Shown in pieces: positions 7,344 through 12,776 of a stretch of 12,776 nt of DNA. A program made the position numbers and the translations under genes. Source of the DNA: an uncultured Bacteroidales bacterium. GTDB lineage: Bacteria; Bacteroidota; Bacteroidia; Bacteroidales; ML635J-15. The notes below the pieces were generated by a model. It saw only the letters and a program-made list of their open reading frames with translations, was not told the DNA's origin and did no database searches. The stretch is from NCBI GenBank assembly GCA_905233405.1, contig CAJOEG010000021.1, positions 1 to 12,776 of the forward strand, in the 5' to 3' direction. Each line of letters begins with the position of its first letter. Position 1 is the first letter of the stretch.

Positions 7344-8222
7344 ATGAAAAAAATATTTTTACTCTTAGCATTAGCTTTAGCAGCAAGTTTCTGCTTCTCA
7401 CAGTCCATTTTATGGAAAGTTACGGGCAAAAAAATCAAAAGTCCGTCATACCTTTACGGCACAATCCACATTCAGGACAAGCGCGTTTTCGCTTTCGACA
7501 ACACCGTCACCGACGCCTTCAACTCATGCGATGCCTTTGCAATGGAAATACTGATGGACGAAATTGACCCCAAGGAATCGCAGGAAGCAACACTTATGAA
7601 AGATGGCAAGACTTTGAAAACCATAATGTCAGCAGAAGACTACAAGTTGCTCGACAGCGCATTTACCGCAGCTACTGGTGCAAGCCTACTGCTCTACAAT
7701 AAGATGAAACCATTTTTCATCAGCAGTGCAATGATGCAAGCCGGTATGAAGCAGGATATGGAAACCGCTCTCGACCTCTATTTCCTGCAAAATGCACGCA
7801 AAGCTGGTAAATCGTGCTACGGAGTAGAAAAGTTTATGGACCAGATAAATGCAATCGATGCAATCAGCCTCGAAGACCAAGTGAAAATGCTCATGGACGG
7901 CATTAAGGACACAACCTCGGATGATGGCAACAACAAGGAAGAAGAACAGTTTGCCGACCTTCTCGACGCTTACCTTACATTCAACTTGGACAAGGCTTTG
8001 GAAATGAGTTCAGACCCATCGTTGCCAGCAGAGTTTAATCAGGCATTCCTAATTAACCGCAATATCGGAATGGCAAAGAATTTCTTGAAAATCGCCAAGA
8101 AGCAATCGCTTTTCTGCGCTGTAGGTGCAGCACATTTACCTGGCGAACAGGGCGTTATCAGTCATCTGCGCAAAGCAGGTTTGACTGTTGAGCCTGTTGT
8201 TTTCAAGTGGAAAGAAGAATAA
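7344..8222 (+). CDS. Secreted TraB/GumN-family protein (Tiki-like fold)
   Basis: The product has 292 residues and an N-terminal signal peptide (about 1-20, cleaved near FSQ). C17 is not in a good lipobox, so it is probably periplasmic rather than a lipoprotein. The conserved features of the TraB/GumN family are present. They are YLYGTIH at 37-42 (H42), an acidic residue in AMEILMDE (E68), the RN pair R239-N240 in NRNIGMAKN, and GAAHLPGEQGV at 261-271 (H264, E268). In the related eukaryotic Tiki proteins, the two GxxH histidines and the glutamate bind metal for proteolysis. Whether bacterial members are proteases is not established. A Glu/Asp-rich stretch lies at about 193-207. The gene is a single unit with its own promoter box and terminator. 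Confidence 0.87.
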   Translation: MKKIFLLLALALAASFCFSQSILWKVTGKKIKSPSYLYGTIHIQDKRVFAFDNTVTDAFNSCDAFAMEILMDEIDPKESQEATLMKDGKTLKTIMSAEDYKLLDSAFTAATGASLLLYNKMKPFFISSAMMQAGMKQDMETALDLYFLQNARKAGKSCYGVEKFMDQINAIDAISLEDQVKMLMDGIKDTTSDDGNNKEEEQFADLLDAYLTFNLDKALEMSSDPSLPAEFNQAFLINRNIGMAKNFLKIAKKQSLFCAVGAAHLPGEQGVISHLRKAGLTVEPVVFKWKEE

Positions 8223-8243
8223 GATTTGATTGATAATCATACG

Positions 8244-8273
8244 AAAAAGGATGCAATTGTCGCATCCTTTTTT
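8244..8273 (+). terminator. Terminator of the TraB/GumN-family gene
   Basis: AAAAAGGATGC (8244-8254) pairs with GCATCCTTTTT (8262-8272) around a 7-nt loop, with the T run forming the distal arm. Confidence 0.88.
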
Positions 8274-8410
8274 GTTGTAATAATTTGACATAGTGTATTT
8301 TGCACGAATTTGTAGAATCTTTAGCAAACCACAACATTTTCTAATATAAAGTTAGAAGTGAAATTGCTCGTGGATTTCGCAAAGCTGCATCTCAAGGATT
8401 GACACAAAAA

Positions 8411-8442
8411 AAAGAAACGCACCATTTTCGATGCGTTCCTTT
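8411..8442 (-). terminator. Terminator of the two-gene secreted unit
   Basis: Read on the minus strand, AACGCA (8437-8432) pairs with TGCGTT (8421-8416), with a G-C pair and A-T pairs beyond one mismatch. Seven or more T follow at 8413-8406. The gap 8274-8498 otherwise shows no gene. Confidence 0.75.
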
Positions 8443-8498
8443 GCTTGATTTTTATTGATTTGTGTATAACAAATCTTCTATTAAGAATAAATTAGTGG

Positions 8499-9092
8499 TT
8501 ATTTCTGATCAATTTGGACTTCAGTCACTTTTATCGAGTTATTACCCTCAACATAAAATCCGAAAGTCGTGAAATCTAAAACTTTAGAAATAGAAATGAC
8601 TTCCATATTATCAACATTGAATATTAATCTTGTTCCTTTCTTTTCAATTACGAATTCAACATTACTTTCTTTGCCAGCTTTGCCAGCGTTTAAAATTATA
8701 CCGCCTTGCCTACTTGTGCTTGAAACGCCATTAGTCCTATTGATTATTTTATATCTCTTTTCTTTTACAAGGAAACAACTATAATTGCTTTCATCTTCAT
8801 AATTATAAACGATTCCAAACCAAAAATCATCACTAACTTTTGAGGTTATATCAAATTTTGCTTTAAAATTCCTTTCTTTATTAATAGGCATATCACCTAC
8901 TGCAGTTATAAATGTATCCTTGTCTTTATTGGACAACAGTAAATAACCATTCTCTACACTTGAAGAACAATTCTTTTCGAAATATTCATCCCATTGATAC
9001 TTATTTGTTTCAAAAGTCTCTTTAATACTTACTTGTCCAAATAATACCGAAGATGCAATTACAAGCATCATAGACACAAATATCTTTTTCAT
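8499..9092 (-). CDS. Secreted protein of unknown role, concanavalin-like beta-sandwich
   Basis: The product has 197 residues. A signal peptide covers about 1-19 (MKKIFVSMMLVIASSVLFG), with likely cleavage before Q20; there is no lipobox. The mature part is nearly all alternating beta-strand. Its pattern of phrases fits LamG or DUF1080-type concanavalin-like domains: an opening FETNKYQW, then DFWFGIVYNYEDESNYSCFLV (89-109), RYKI, an NVEFVIEKKGTRLIFNVDNMEV strand pair (144-165), and a closing FGFYVEGNNSIKVTEVQI. Such domains often bind glycans or surface polymers. No catalytic residues can be assigned and I do not recognise the exact family. It starts 11 bp after the PEGA-like gene and is more AT-rich than the surrounding housekeeping genes. 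Confidence 0.75.
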   Translation of the reverse strand: MKKIFVSMMLVIASSVLFGQVSIKETFETNKYQWDEYFEKNCSSSVENGYLLLSNKDKDTFITAVGDMPINKERNFKAKFDITSKVSDDFWFGIVYNYEDESNYSCFLVKEKRYKIINRTNGVSSTSRQGGIILNAGKAGKESNVEFVIEKKGTRLIFNVDNMEVISISKVLDFTTFGFYVEGNNSIKVTEVQIDQK

Positions 9093-9103
9093 AATATAAT
9101 CAA

Positions 9104-9784
9104 TTAGAAATTACTACCAAGTGAAGTTTGCAATTCTGATATGACCTGTTCATACTTCTTTAATATTCTATTGTATGTAGAGAAGCATTGATCATTTAAT
9201 CCACAATCCTTATCTGCTATTTCAGAAGAAATTCTTACACGATATGCTAGAGCATCTTCTTCTGTAAACTGTATTTGTATTTCCAATCTAGTTCTTACAA
9301 CCTGATAAAGGAATTGTGAATTAACCCAAGCTGTCTTTATCCAACCAGCTGCTTTGTCTCGAACTTCTACATTCTCAAAATTATTTATGGCAATGTTCAT
9401 CAAACGCTTCCACACTACATCCGGATCCATTCCTTTCTTACAGGTTACTGAGAAAAATTTATTTGCCAAATCGACACCATCCTCTGCACCTATAGAACTT
9501 TGCATAGCTTCATCAACAAAAAGTTCGTAAGAAATGGTTTTCTTTGGATTATTTTTAAATAATTTAACCGTTCTAGTAATATAACCAGGTGCCTCAAACT
9601 TTAAAACAACAAAATCATCCTTTTTAAATTTTACCTGATATGATCCATTACCTACTTCGTGCCCATTATAATATATTTTGGCAGTTTCTGGAACAACATA
9701 TACAGTCTTCACTTGTGAAAATGAAAATTGAGAAAAAGCAGCAACACTAGAAAAAACAAGTAACAATAATAATAGTTTCTTCAT
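9104..9784 (-). CDS. Secreted protein with an N-terminal PEGA-like domain
   Basis: The product has 226 residues, with a strongly hydrophobic signal peptide (MKKLLLLLLVFSSVAAFS, cleavage near 18-24) and no lipobox cysteine. Residues of about 25-90 form a PEGA-like beta domain. The sequence TAKIYYNGHEVGNGSYQVKF is followed by LKFEAPGYITRTVKLF, the usual pattern of a strand carrying a small decoration, then 'apGY' and an outgoing strand. Residues of about 105-220 form a second alpha/beta domain: a helix with MDPDVVWKRLMNIAINNF, a W-containing strand, paired strands RTRLEIQIQF and AYRVRISSEI, and a C-terminal helix with YNRILKKYEQVISELQ. This pattern could be a helix-grip fold, which is inference. 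C115, C194 and C200 may form a disulphide after export. The function is not recognised. It is the first gene of a two-gene unit and is AT-rich. Confidence 0.75.
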   Translation of the reverse strand: MKKLLLLLLVFSSVAAFSQFSFSQVKTVYVVPETAKIYYNGHEVGNGSYQVKFKKDDFVVLKFEAPGYITRTVKLFKNNPKKTISYELFVDEAMQSSIGAEDGVDLANKFFSVTCKKGMDPDVVWKRLMNIAINNFENVEVRDKAAGWIKTAWVNSQFLYQVVRTRLEIQIQFTEEDALAYRVRISSEIADKDCGLNDQCFSTYNRILKKYEQVISELQTSLGSNF

Positions 9785-9850
9785 CTCTTTTTTGCCAGGT
9801 TATATCCCATTAGGCTCTTCGGTTTTAATACATAAGTTAAAATTTTTTTG

Positions 9851-9858
9851 CAAAAATA
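9851..9858 (-). promoter_or_regulatory. Candidate -7 box for the PEGA-like gene
   Basis: On the minus strand the sequence reads TATTTTTG, matching TAnnTTTG, 66 nt before the start codon at 9784. No good -33 element is seen. It suggests that the secreted pair can be transcribed apart from the HTH gene upstream. Confidence 0.4.
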
Positions 9859-9937
9859 CGCCAACAACATTGTTTTACTCGCACATACGGCGTTACTTAT
9901 ATTGTTAAGAAACGTAACTTTTGCTGTCAAGAAACGA

Positions 9938-10198
9938 CTACTTTCCTTCTTTACCAGCATTTGCATTGTACCAGTCGGAACATTCCTTGAAGAAGTCGCA
10001 GTTCAAAACTTTGCTTATCTTAAAGAGTATCTGCGTGTTAATCCATGGATTGCGGAACAACTTGTACAGGTTTGACCTTGTGCATCCTATCTGCTTGGCG
10101 AGCCAAGTAATGCTGCGCCCCTGTCGTTCCAATTCGTTTTTTATCAGTTGCCCGATATGTATATTGTCTGGGCTTGCTGTGATTCTGTCATTGTTCAT
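9938..10198 (-). CDS. Small XRE-type helix-turn-helix protein
   Basis: The product is an 86-residue cytoplasmic protein, nearly all of it a Cro/C1-type DNA-binding domain. Residues 12-27 are the first helix (IHIGQLIKNELERQGR). SITWLAKQIGCTRSNLYKLFRN (29-50) contains the helix-turn-helix, with recognition residues around T40-Y45. Helices around PWINTQILFKISKVLNCDFF close the fold. The tail is short and polar, so no ligand or oligomerisation domain is present. The chosen start is ATG 10198. The frame stays open upstream to a GTG at 10330, but that stretch overlaps a folded RNA element and reads as non-family sequence. No Shine-Dalgarno is seen. The next gene downstream, 153 bp away on the same strand, is the PEGA-like protein. 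A role as its regulator or as an autoregulator is possible but not shown. Confidence 0.85.
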   Translation of the reverse strand: MNNDRITASPDNIHIGQLIKNELERQGRSITWLAKQIGCTRSNLYKLFRNPWINTQILFKISKVLNCDFFKECSDWYNANAGKEGK

Positions 10199-10213
10199 TG
10201 CTTTTGGGTATTT

Positions 10214-10416
10214 GGAGCTTACTCTTGTACCCCAAGCAACAAAAAAAGCGCAAACTATTTCATTGTTGCCTATTAAGAACGAAAGGTATCGCCAAACACC
10301 ATGTACACCAATAAGCACGAAATAATTCACGCTTAAAGCGCGAACTTTTCACTCACTTATTCTCGTGTACTTAAAATTGGCGATTTTATCGTTCTGAGAA
10401 CAAGAGCGTAAAGCCC
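10214..10416 (-). ncRNA. Large structured RNA element, probable leader of the HTH gene
   Basis: The element folds into a three-way junction. A closing stem joins CAAGAG (10401-10406) to CTCTTG (10222-10227), extended outward with small bulges to 10416 and 10214. A long arm is built from nested pairs: 10389-10395 with 10276-10282 (7 bp), 10377-10384 with 10288-10295 (8 bp), 10365-10370 with 10303-10308 (6 bp), 10356-10361 with 10310-10315 (6 bp), and an apical hairpin at 10320-10350. A side hairpin pairs 10236-10242 with 10263-10269 (7 bp). Four + strand A.C mismatches (10216/10415, 10320/10350, 10325/10345, 10329/10341) become G.U on the minus strand, which argues for an RNA in the HTH gene's direction. 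It ends 15 nt before the HTH ATG. A seven-U run in the side-hairpin loop might allow early termination, which is speculation. I cannot name the family. Confidence 0.6.
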
Positions 10417-10418
10417 TA

Positions 10419-10433
10419 ATATTTAACAAATAT
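10419..10433. repeat. AT-rich dyad upstream of the structured leader
   Basis: ATATTT (10419-10424) and AAATAT (10428-10433) are inverted around AAC, directly next to the structured element. It could be an operator for a small HTH protein or part of an AT-rich promoter region. The sequence is low-complexity, so chance is a real alternative. Confidence 0.3.
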
Positions 10434-10493
10434 GTTTCCTATTTTTATTTCATTTCGTTACTAATCATTTATTATTCATGTATTTTACAAATG

Positions 10494-10501
10494 CAAAGAT
10501 A
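10494..10501 (-). promoter_or_regulatory. Candidate promoter box for the structured leader and HTH gene
   Basis: On the minus strand the sequence reads TATCTTTG followed by C, an excellent match to TAnnTTTG. Transcription would start near 10487, about 70 nt before the folded element and about 290 nt before the HTH start codon. No clear -33 TTTG is seen. The gap 10199-10582 holds only this box, the AT dyad and the structured element. Confidence 0.5.
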
Positions 10502-10582
10502 ATCCATTTTTCGTACCATTGAATCTTTATATCTTTTTTACCATCGCAACACATTGCGCTGCTATCCTTGAAGGTCGAATCC

Positions 10583-11836
10583 CTATCCTCCAAAATCGTC
10601 GAATGCAATCATTTCCTCCGGAACTCCATAATCATCAAGCATCTTGGTGACGGCTGCCGTCATCATTGGCGGACCGCAGAGGTAATATTCGATTTCTTCC
10701 GGCTCCTGATGGTTCTTCAGATAATTGTCCTCGATAACCTTGTGGATGAAGCCTACATAGCCATCCCAGTTGTCCTCTGGCTTAGGCTCTGACAAAGCAA
10801 TGTTGAACGAGAAATTCGGGAACTCGGCTTCTATCTGCTTGAAGTCGTTTTCGTAGAATATTTCGCGGCGCGAGCGTGCTCCGTACCAGAACGAAACCTT
10901 GCGCGTGGTCTTCAAAGTCTTGAACAAGTGGAAGATATGCGAACGCATCGGAGCCATACCTGCGCCACCACCTATAAACATAATCTCACGGCCTGTATCC
11001 TTGATGTGGAATTCGCCGTAAGGACCAGAAATCATAACCTTGTCGCCAGGCTTGCGCGAAAAAATGAACGACGAGCATACACCCGGATTGACATTCATAA
11101 ATGTTCCTGTGCTCCTATCCCATGGCGGCGTTGCAATACGGATGTTCAGCATAACTATATTGTTTTCAGCAGGATGATTTGCCATCGAGTATGCACGGAA
11201 AGTCGGTTCGGGATTCGTCATCTTCAAGTTCCAGATGCCAAGCTTGTCCCAGTCTTCCTTGAATTCGTCCTCCACTTCAATGTCCTTCGAATAATCTACA
11301 GTAACCTGCGGAACATCAATCTGTATGTACGAACCCGACTTGAAGTTAAGAGTCTCGCCTTCAGGCAACTTGACAACAAATTCCTTTATGAAGGTTGCCA
11401 CATTGCGGTTTGACACAACTTCGCACTCCATCTTTTTGATTCCCATAATGTCCTCGGGAATAAGAAGTTTCATGTCGTTACGAACCTTTACTTGACATGC
11501 CAAACGCCAGAAGTTCTGCTGCTCCTTGCGTGTAAAGAAGCCCGTTTCGGTCGGCAGAATTCCATTTCCGCCCTGCACCACGCGGCACTTGCACATACCG
11601 CAGCTTCCACCGCCACCGCATGCCGACGGCAAATGAATATCGTGTTCTTTCAGTGTAAGCATCAACGAATTGCCAGTATCAACTTCGAGAGTATCCTTAT
11701 CATTAATCGTAATTTTCACCTTCGACTGTGGAGTAAGTTTTTTCTTTGCGAAAAGCAGAATTGCAACCAATGCCACCATCACGACAAGGAAAACCGCAAT
11801 GGCACTAACGAGAACTATTGATTGAAACAACAACAT
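10583..11836 (-). CDS. nqrF: Na+-translocating NADH:quinone reductase subunit F
   Basis: NqrF is the electron-entry subunit of Na+-NQR. It oxidises NADH and passes electrons through FAD and a 2Fe-2S cluster into the membrane subunits. The product has 417 residues. One N-terminal membrane helix (about 5-30) is followed by a ferredoxin domain with cluster ligands C73, C79, C82 and C114. The FAD-binding motif RAYSMAN is at 214-220 and GPYGEF at 271-276. The NADH-binding part has GGGAGMAP (289-296) and CGPPMM (387-392). The C terminus ends in the typical AFDDFGG. It lies 4 bp after nqrE and is the last gene of the operon, as in other Bacteroidetes. No clear terminator follows, although CGCAA/TTGCG near 10550 could form a weak hairpin. 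Confidence 0.97.
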   Translation of the reverse strand: MLLFQSIVLVSAIAVFLVVMVALVAILLFAKKKLTPQSKVKITINDKDTLEVDTGNSLMLTLKEHDIHLPSACGGGGSCGMCKCRVVQGGNGILPTETGFFTRKEQQNFWRLACQVKVRNDMKLLIPEDIMGIKKMECEVVSNRNVATFIKEFVVKLPEGETLNFKSGSYIQIDVPQVTVDYSKDIEVEDEFKEDWDKLGIWNLKMTNPEPTFRAYSMANHPAENNIVMLNIRIATPPWDRSTGTFMNVNPGVCSSFIFSRKPGDKVMISGPYGEFHIKDTGREIMFIGGGAGMAPMRSHIFHLFKTLKTTRKVSFWYGARSRREIFYENDFKQIEAEFPNFSFNIALSEPKPEDNWDGYVGFIHKVIEDNYLKNHQEPEEIEYYLCGPPMMTAAVTKMLDDYGVPEEMIAFDDFGG

Positions 11837-11840
11837 AATT

Positions 11841-12458
11841 CTAAAGTTTTATACCCATAAATCCCATAAAAGCAAGTCCCATAAGACCGACAATTATAAA
11901 CGCAATACCCAATCCGTCAAGGGCTTTGGGAATCTTGGAATACTTGATTTTCTCGCGGATTGCAGCCAAACTGACAATTGCAAGCAACCAGCCTATTCCT
12001 GAGCCGAAACCGAAAACGGCAGCTTCGCCGACATTTGCATAAGAACGTTCTGCCATAAAGAGCGAACCTCCTAATATTGCGCAGTTTACAGCAATTAACG
12101 GCAGGAAGATTCCCAACGAATTGTAGAGCGACGGCGAGAATTTTTCAACCACCATTTCGACCAACTGTGTCATTGAAGCCACAACAGCGATAAACACTAT
12201 GAAAGTCAGGAAGGAAAGGTCAACATCGGCAAAGGACGGTGAAATCCAAGTCATTGCACCTTTGCATAGCAAATAATTCTCTATCAGGTAGTTGATTGGA
12301 ACAGTTATGGTCAGCATGAAAGCCACCGCCACGCCCAATCCGAAAGAAGTCTTAACTGTCTTGGAAACAGCCAAGTACGAGCACATTCCAAGGAAATATG
12401 CAAAAATCATGTTGTCGATAAACACCGACTTGACGAATATGTTGGCAATGTTTTCCAT
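11841..12458 (-). CDS. nqrE: Na+-translocating NADH:quinone reductase subunit E
   Basis: The product is a 205-residue integral membrane subunit with about six hydrophobic helices. It pairs with NqrD as inverted halves to carry Na+ and electrons. C26 in GMCSYLAVSK and C126 in AVNCAILGG are the conserved cysteines that, with the matching pair in NqrD, hold the intramembrane Fe-S centre. ATG 12458 overlaps the nqrD stop codon by one base (TAATG). A GGAGGAGGG purine run just upstream, inside the end of nqrD, serves as ribosome site, so translation is probably coupled. nqrF follows after 4 bp. Confidence 0.97.
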   Translation of the reverse strand: MENIANIFVKSVFIDNMIFAYFLGMCSYLAVSKTVKTSFGLGVAVAFMLTITVPINYLIENYLLCKGAMTWISPSFADVDLSFLTFIVFIAVVASMTQLVEMVVEKFSPSLYNSLGIFLPLIAVNCAILGGSLFMAERSYANVGEAAVFGFGSGIGWLLAIVSLAAIREKIKYSKIPKALDGLGIAFIIVGLMGLAFMGFMGIKL

Positions 12459-12776
12459 TATTTACCCTCCTCCTTTTTCTGCTGGTGCGCACGCTGAATC
12501 CACACTATTATACCTACGGCTATCAACGCCATTGGCGGCATGATCATAAGCCCGTTGTTCATGTAGCCCGCATCATAAAATGCCTGTGGCACAACCTGAT
12601 AGTTCCAAATTGTACCGCTACCAAGCAACTCACGGAAAAAAGCCACCACTATCAATATGAAGCCATAGCCTAGTCCGTTTGCAAGTCCATCTATTAGACT
12701 GCGTTTGGGACTATTCGACATTGCAAATGCTTCCAAGCGCCCCATAACAATACAGTTGGTAATTATAAGTCCCACA
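12458..12776 (-). CDS. nqrD: Na+-translocating NADH:quinone reductase subunit D (partial, N terminus missing)
   Basis: Only the last 106 or so codons are inside the window, and the gene continues past the right edge. The visible part begins at GLIITNCIVMGRLEAFA, an internal family motif whose Cys is the second Fe-S ligand of NqrD, so the GTG at 12775 is not the real start. RSLIDGLANGLGYG and FFRELLGSGTIW are typical NqrD segments. Two hydrophobic helices and a lysine/glutamate-rich cytoplasmic tail (QKKEEGK) follow. The stop overlaps the nqrE start. nqrA, nqrB and nqrC are expected beyond the edge. Confidence 0.95.
   Translation of the reverse strand, partial: VGLIITNCIVMGRLEAFAMSNSPKRSLIDGLANGLGYGFILIVVAFFRELLGSGTIWNYQVVPQAFYDAGYMNNGLMIMPPMALIAVGIIVWIQRAHQQKKEEGK

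Noticed and set aside
8274..8498. Possible small gene or recombinase remnant between the convergent genes
   Set aside because: A short frame near 8350-8456 has a vaguely recombinase-like phrase (RGFRKAASQG), but it is too short, has no proper start and runs through a terminator. I see no gene here.
1..12776. CRISPR array, transposase, phage or toxin-antitoxin genes
   Set aside because: No regularly spaced repeats, no transposase or integrase motifs and no phage structural genes are visible. The small HTH protein has no adjacent toxin-like partner.

Overview
The window looks like a chromosomal segment of a member of the Bacteroidetes, most likely Bacteroidales. Three things point that way. 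Boxes of the phylum's promoter form TAnnTTTG precede most transcription units. Shine-Dalgarno sites are mostly absent. The gene families fit: a two-motif methionyl-tRNA synthetase of 679 residues with a C-terminal tRNA-binding domain, a short M49 dipeptidyl peptidase III made as a lipoprotein, and a Na+-translocating NADH:quinone oxidoreductase (Na+-NQR). Most of it is core metabolism. A genus cannot be named from the sequence alone.

Layout, left to right. (1) 1-160: tRNA-Asp(GUC) with its own promoter box and terminator. (2) 248-2452: DPP III lipoprotein (+) with a long hairpin terminator. (3) 2465-3166: HAD phosphatase of the phosphoglycolate phosphatase type (+). (4) 3167-3452: a non-coding gap holding a nested inverted repeat and a two-way terminator shared with the convergent Hsp20 gene. 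(5) 3453-3930: small heat-shock protein (-), with an unusually strong Shine-Dalgarno. (6) 4100-4200: two compact palindromes. (7) 4211-7209: an EamA-family transporter followed by metG (-), 34 bp apart and probably cotranscribed. (8) 7310-8273: secreted TraB/GumN-family protein (+), divergent from the transporter. (9) 8410-9858: two AT-rich secreted proteins of unknown role (-), a PEGA-like protein followed by a concanavalin-like beta-sandwich protein, 11 bp apart. (10) 9938-10501: a small XRE-type helix-turn-helix protein (-), preceded by a long highly structured leader. (11) 10583-12776: the 3' end of an nqr operon (-), nqrD (cut by the window edge), nqrE and nqrF.

The most interesting item is the 10214-10416 element just upstream of the small HTH gene. 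It folds as a three-way junction built from several nested complementary arms. At four places, A.C mismatches on the + strand become G.U wobbles on the - strand, so the folded molecule is probably an RNA read in the same direction as the HTH gene. It ends 15 nt before the HTH start codon, so it may be a cis-acting leader, or a separate small RNA. I could not match it to a named family. The AT-rich two-gene secreted unit beside it is the other poorly explained part of the window.

Working relationships: the Nqr subunits form one membrane complex that oxidises NADH, reduces quinone and exports Na+. MetG, Hsp20, Gph-like phosphatase and DPP III are independent housekeeping or nutritional functions. 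The HTH protein and the two secreted proteins are neighbours on the same strand, but a promoter box at 9851-9858 suggests that the secreted pair can be transcribed separately.
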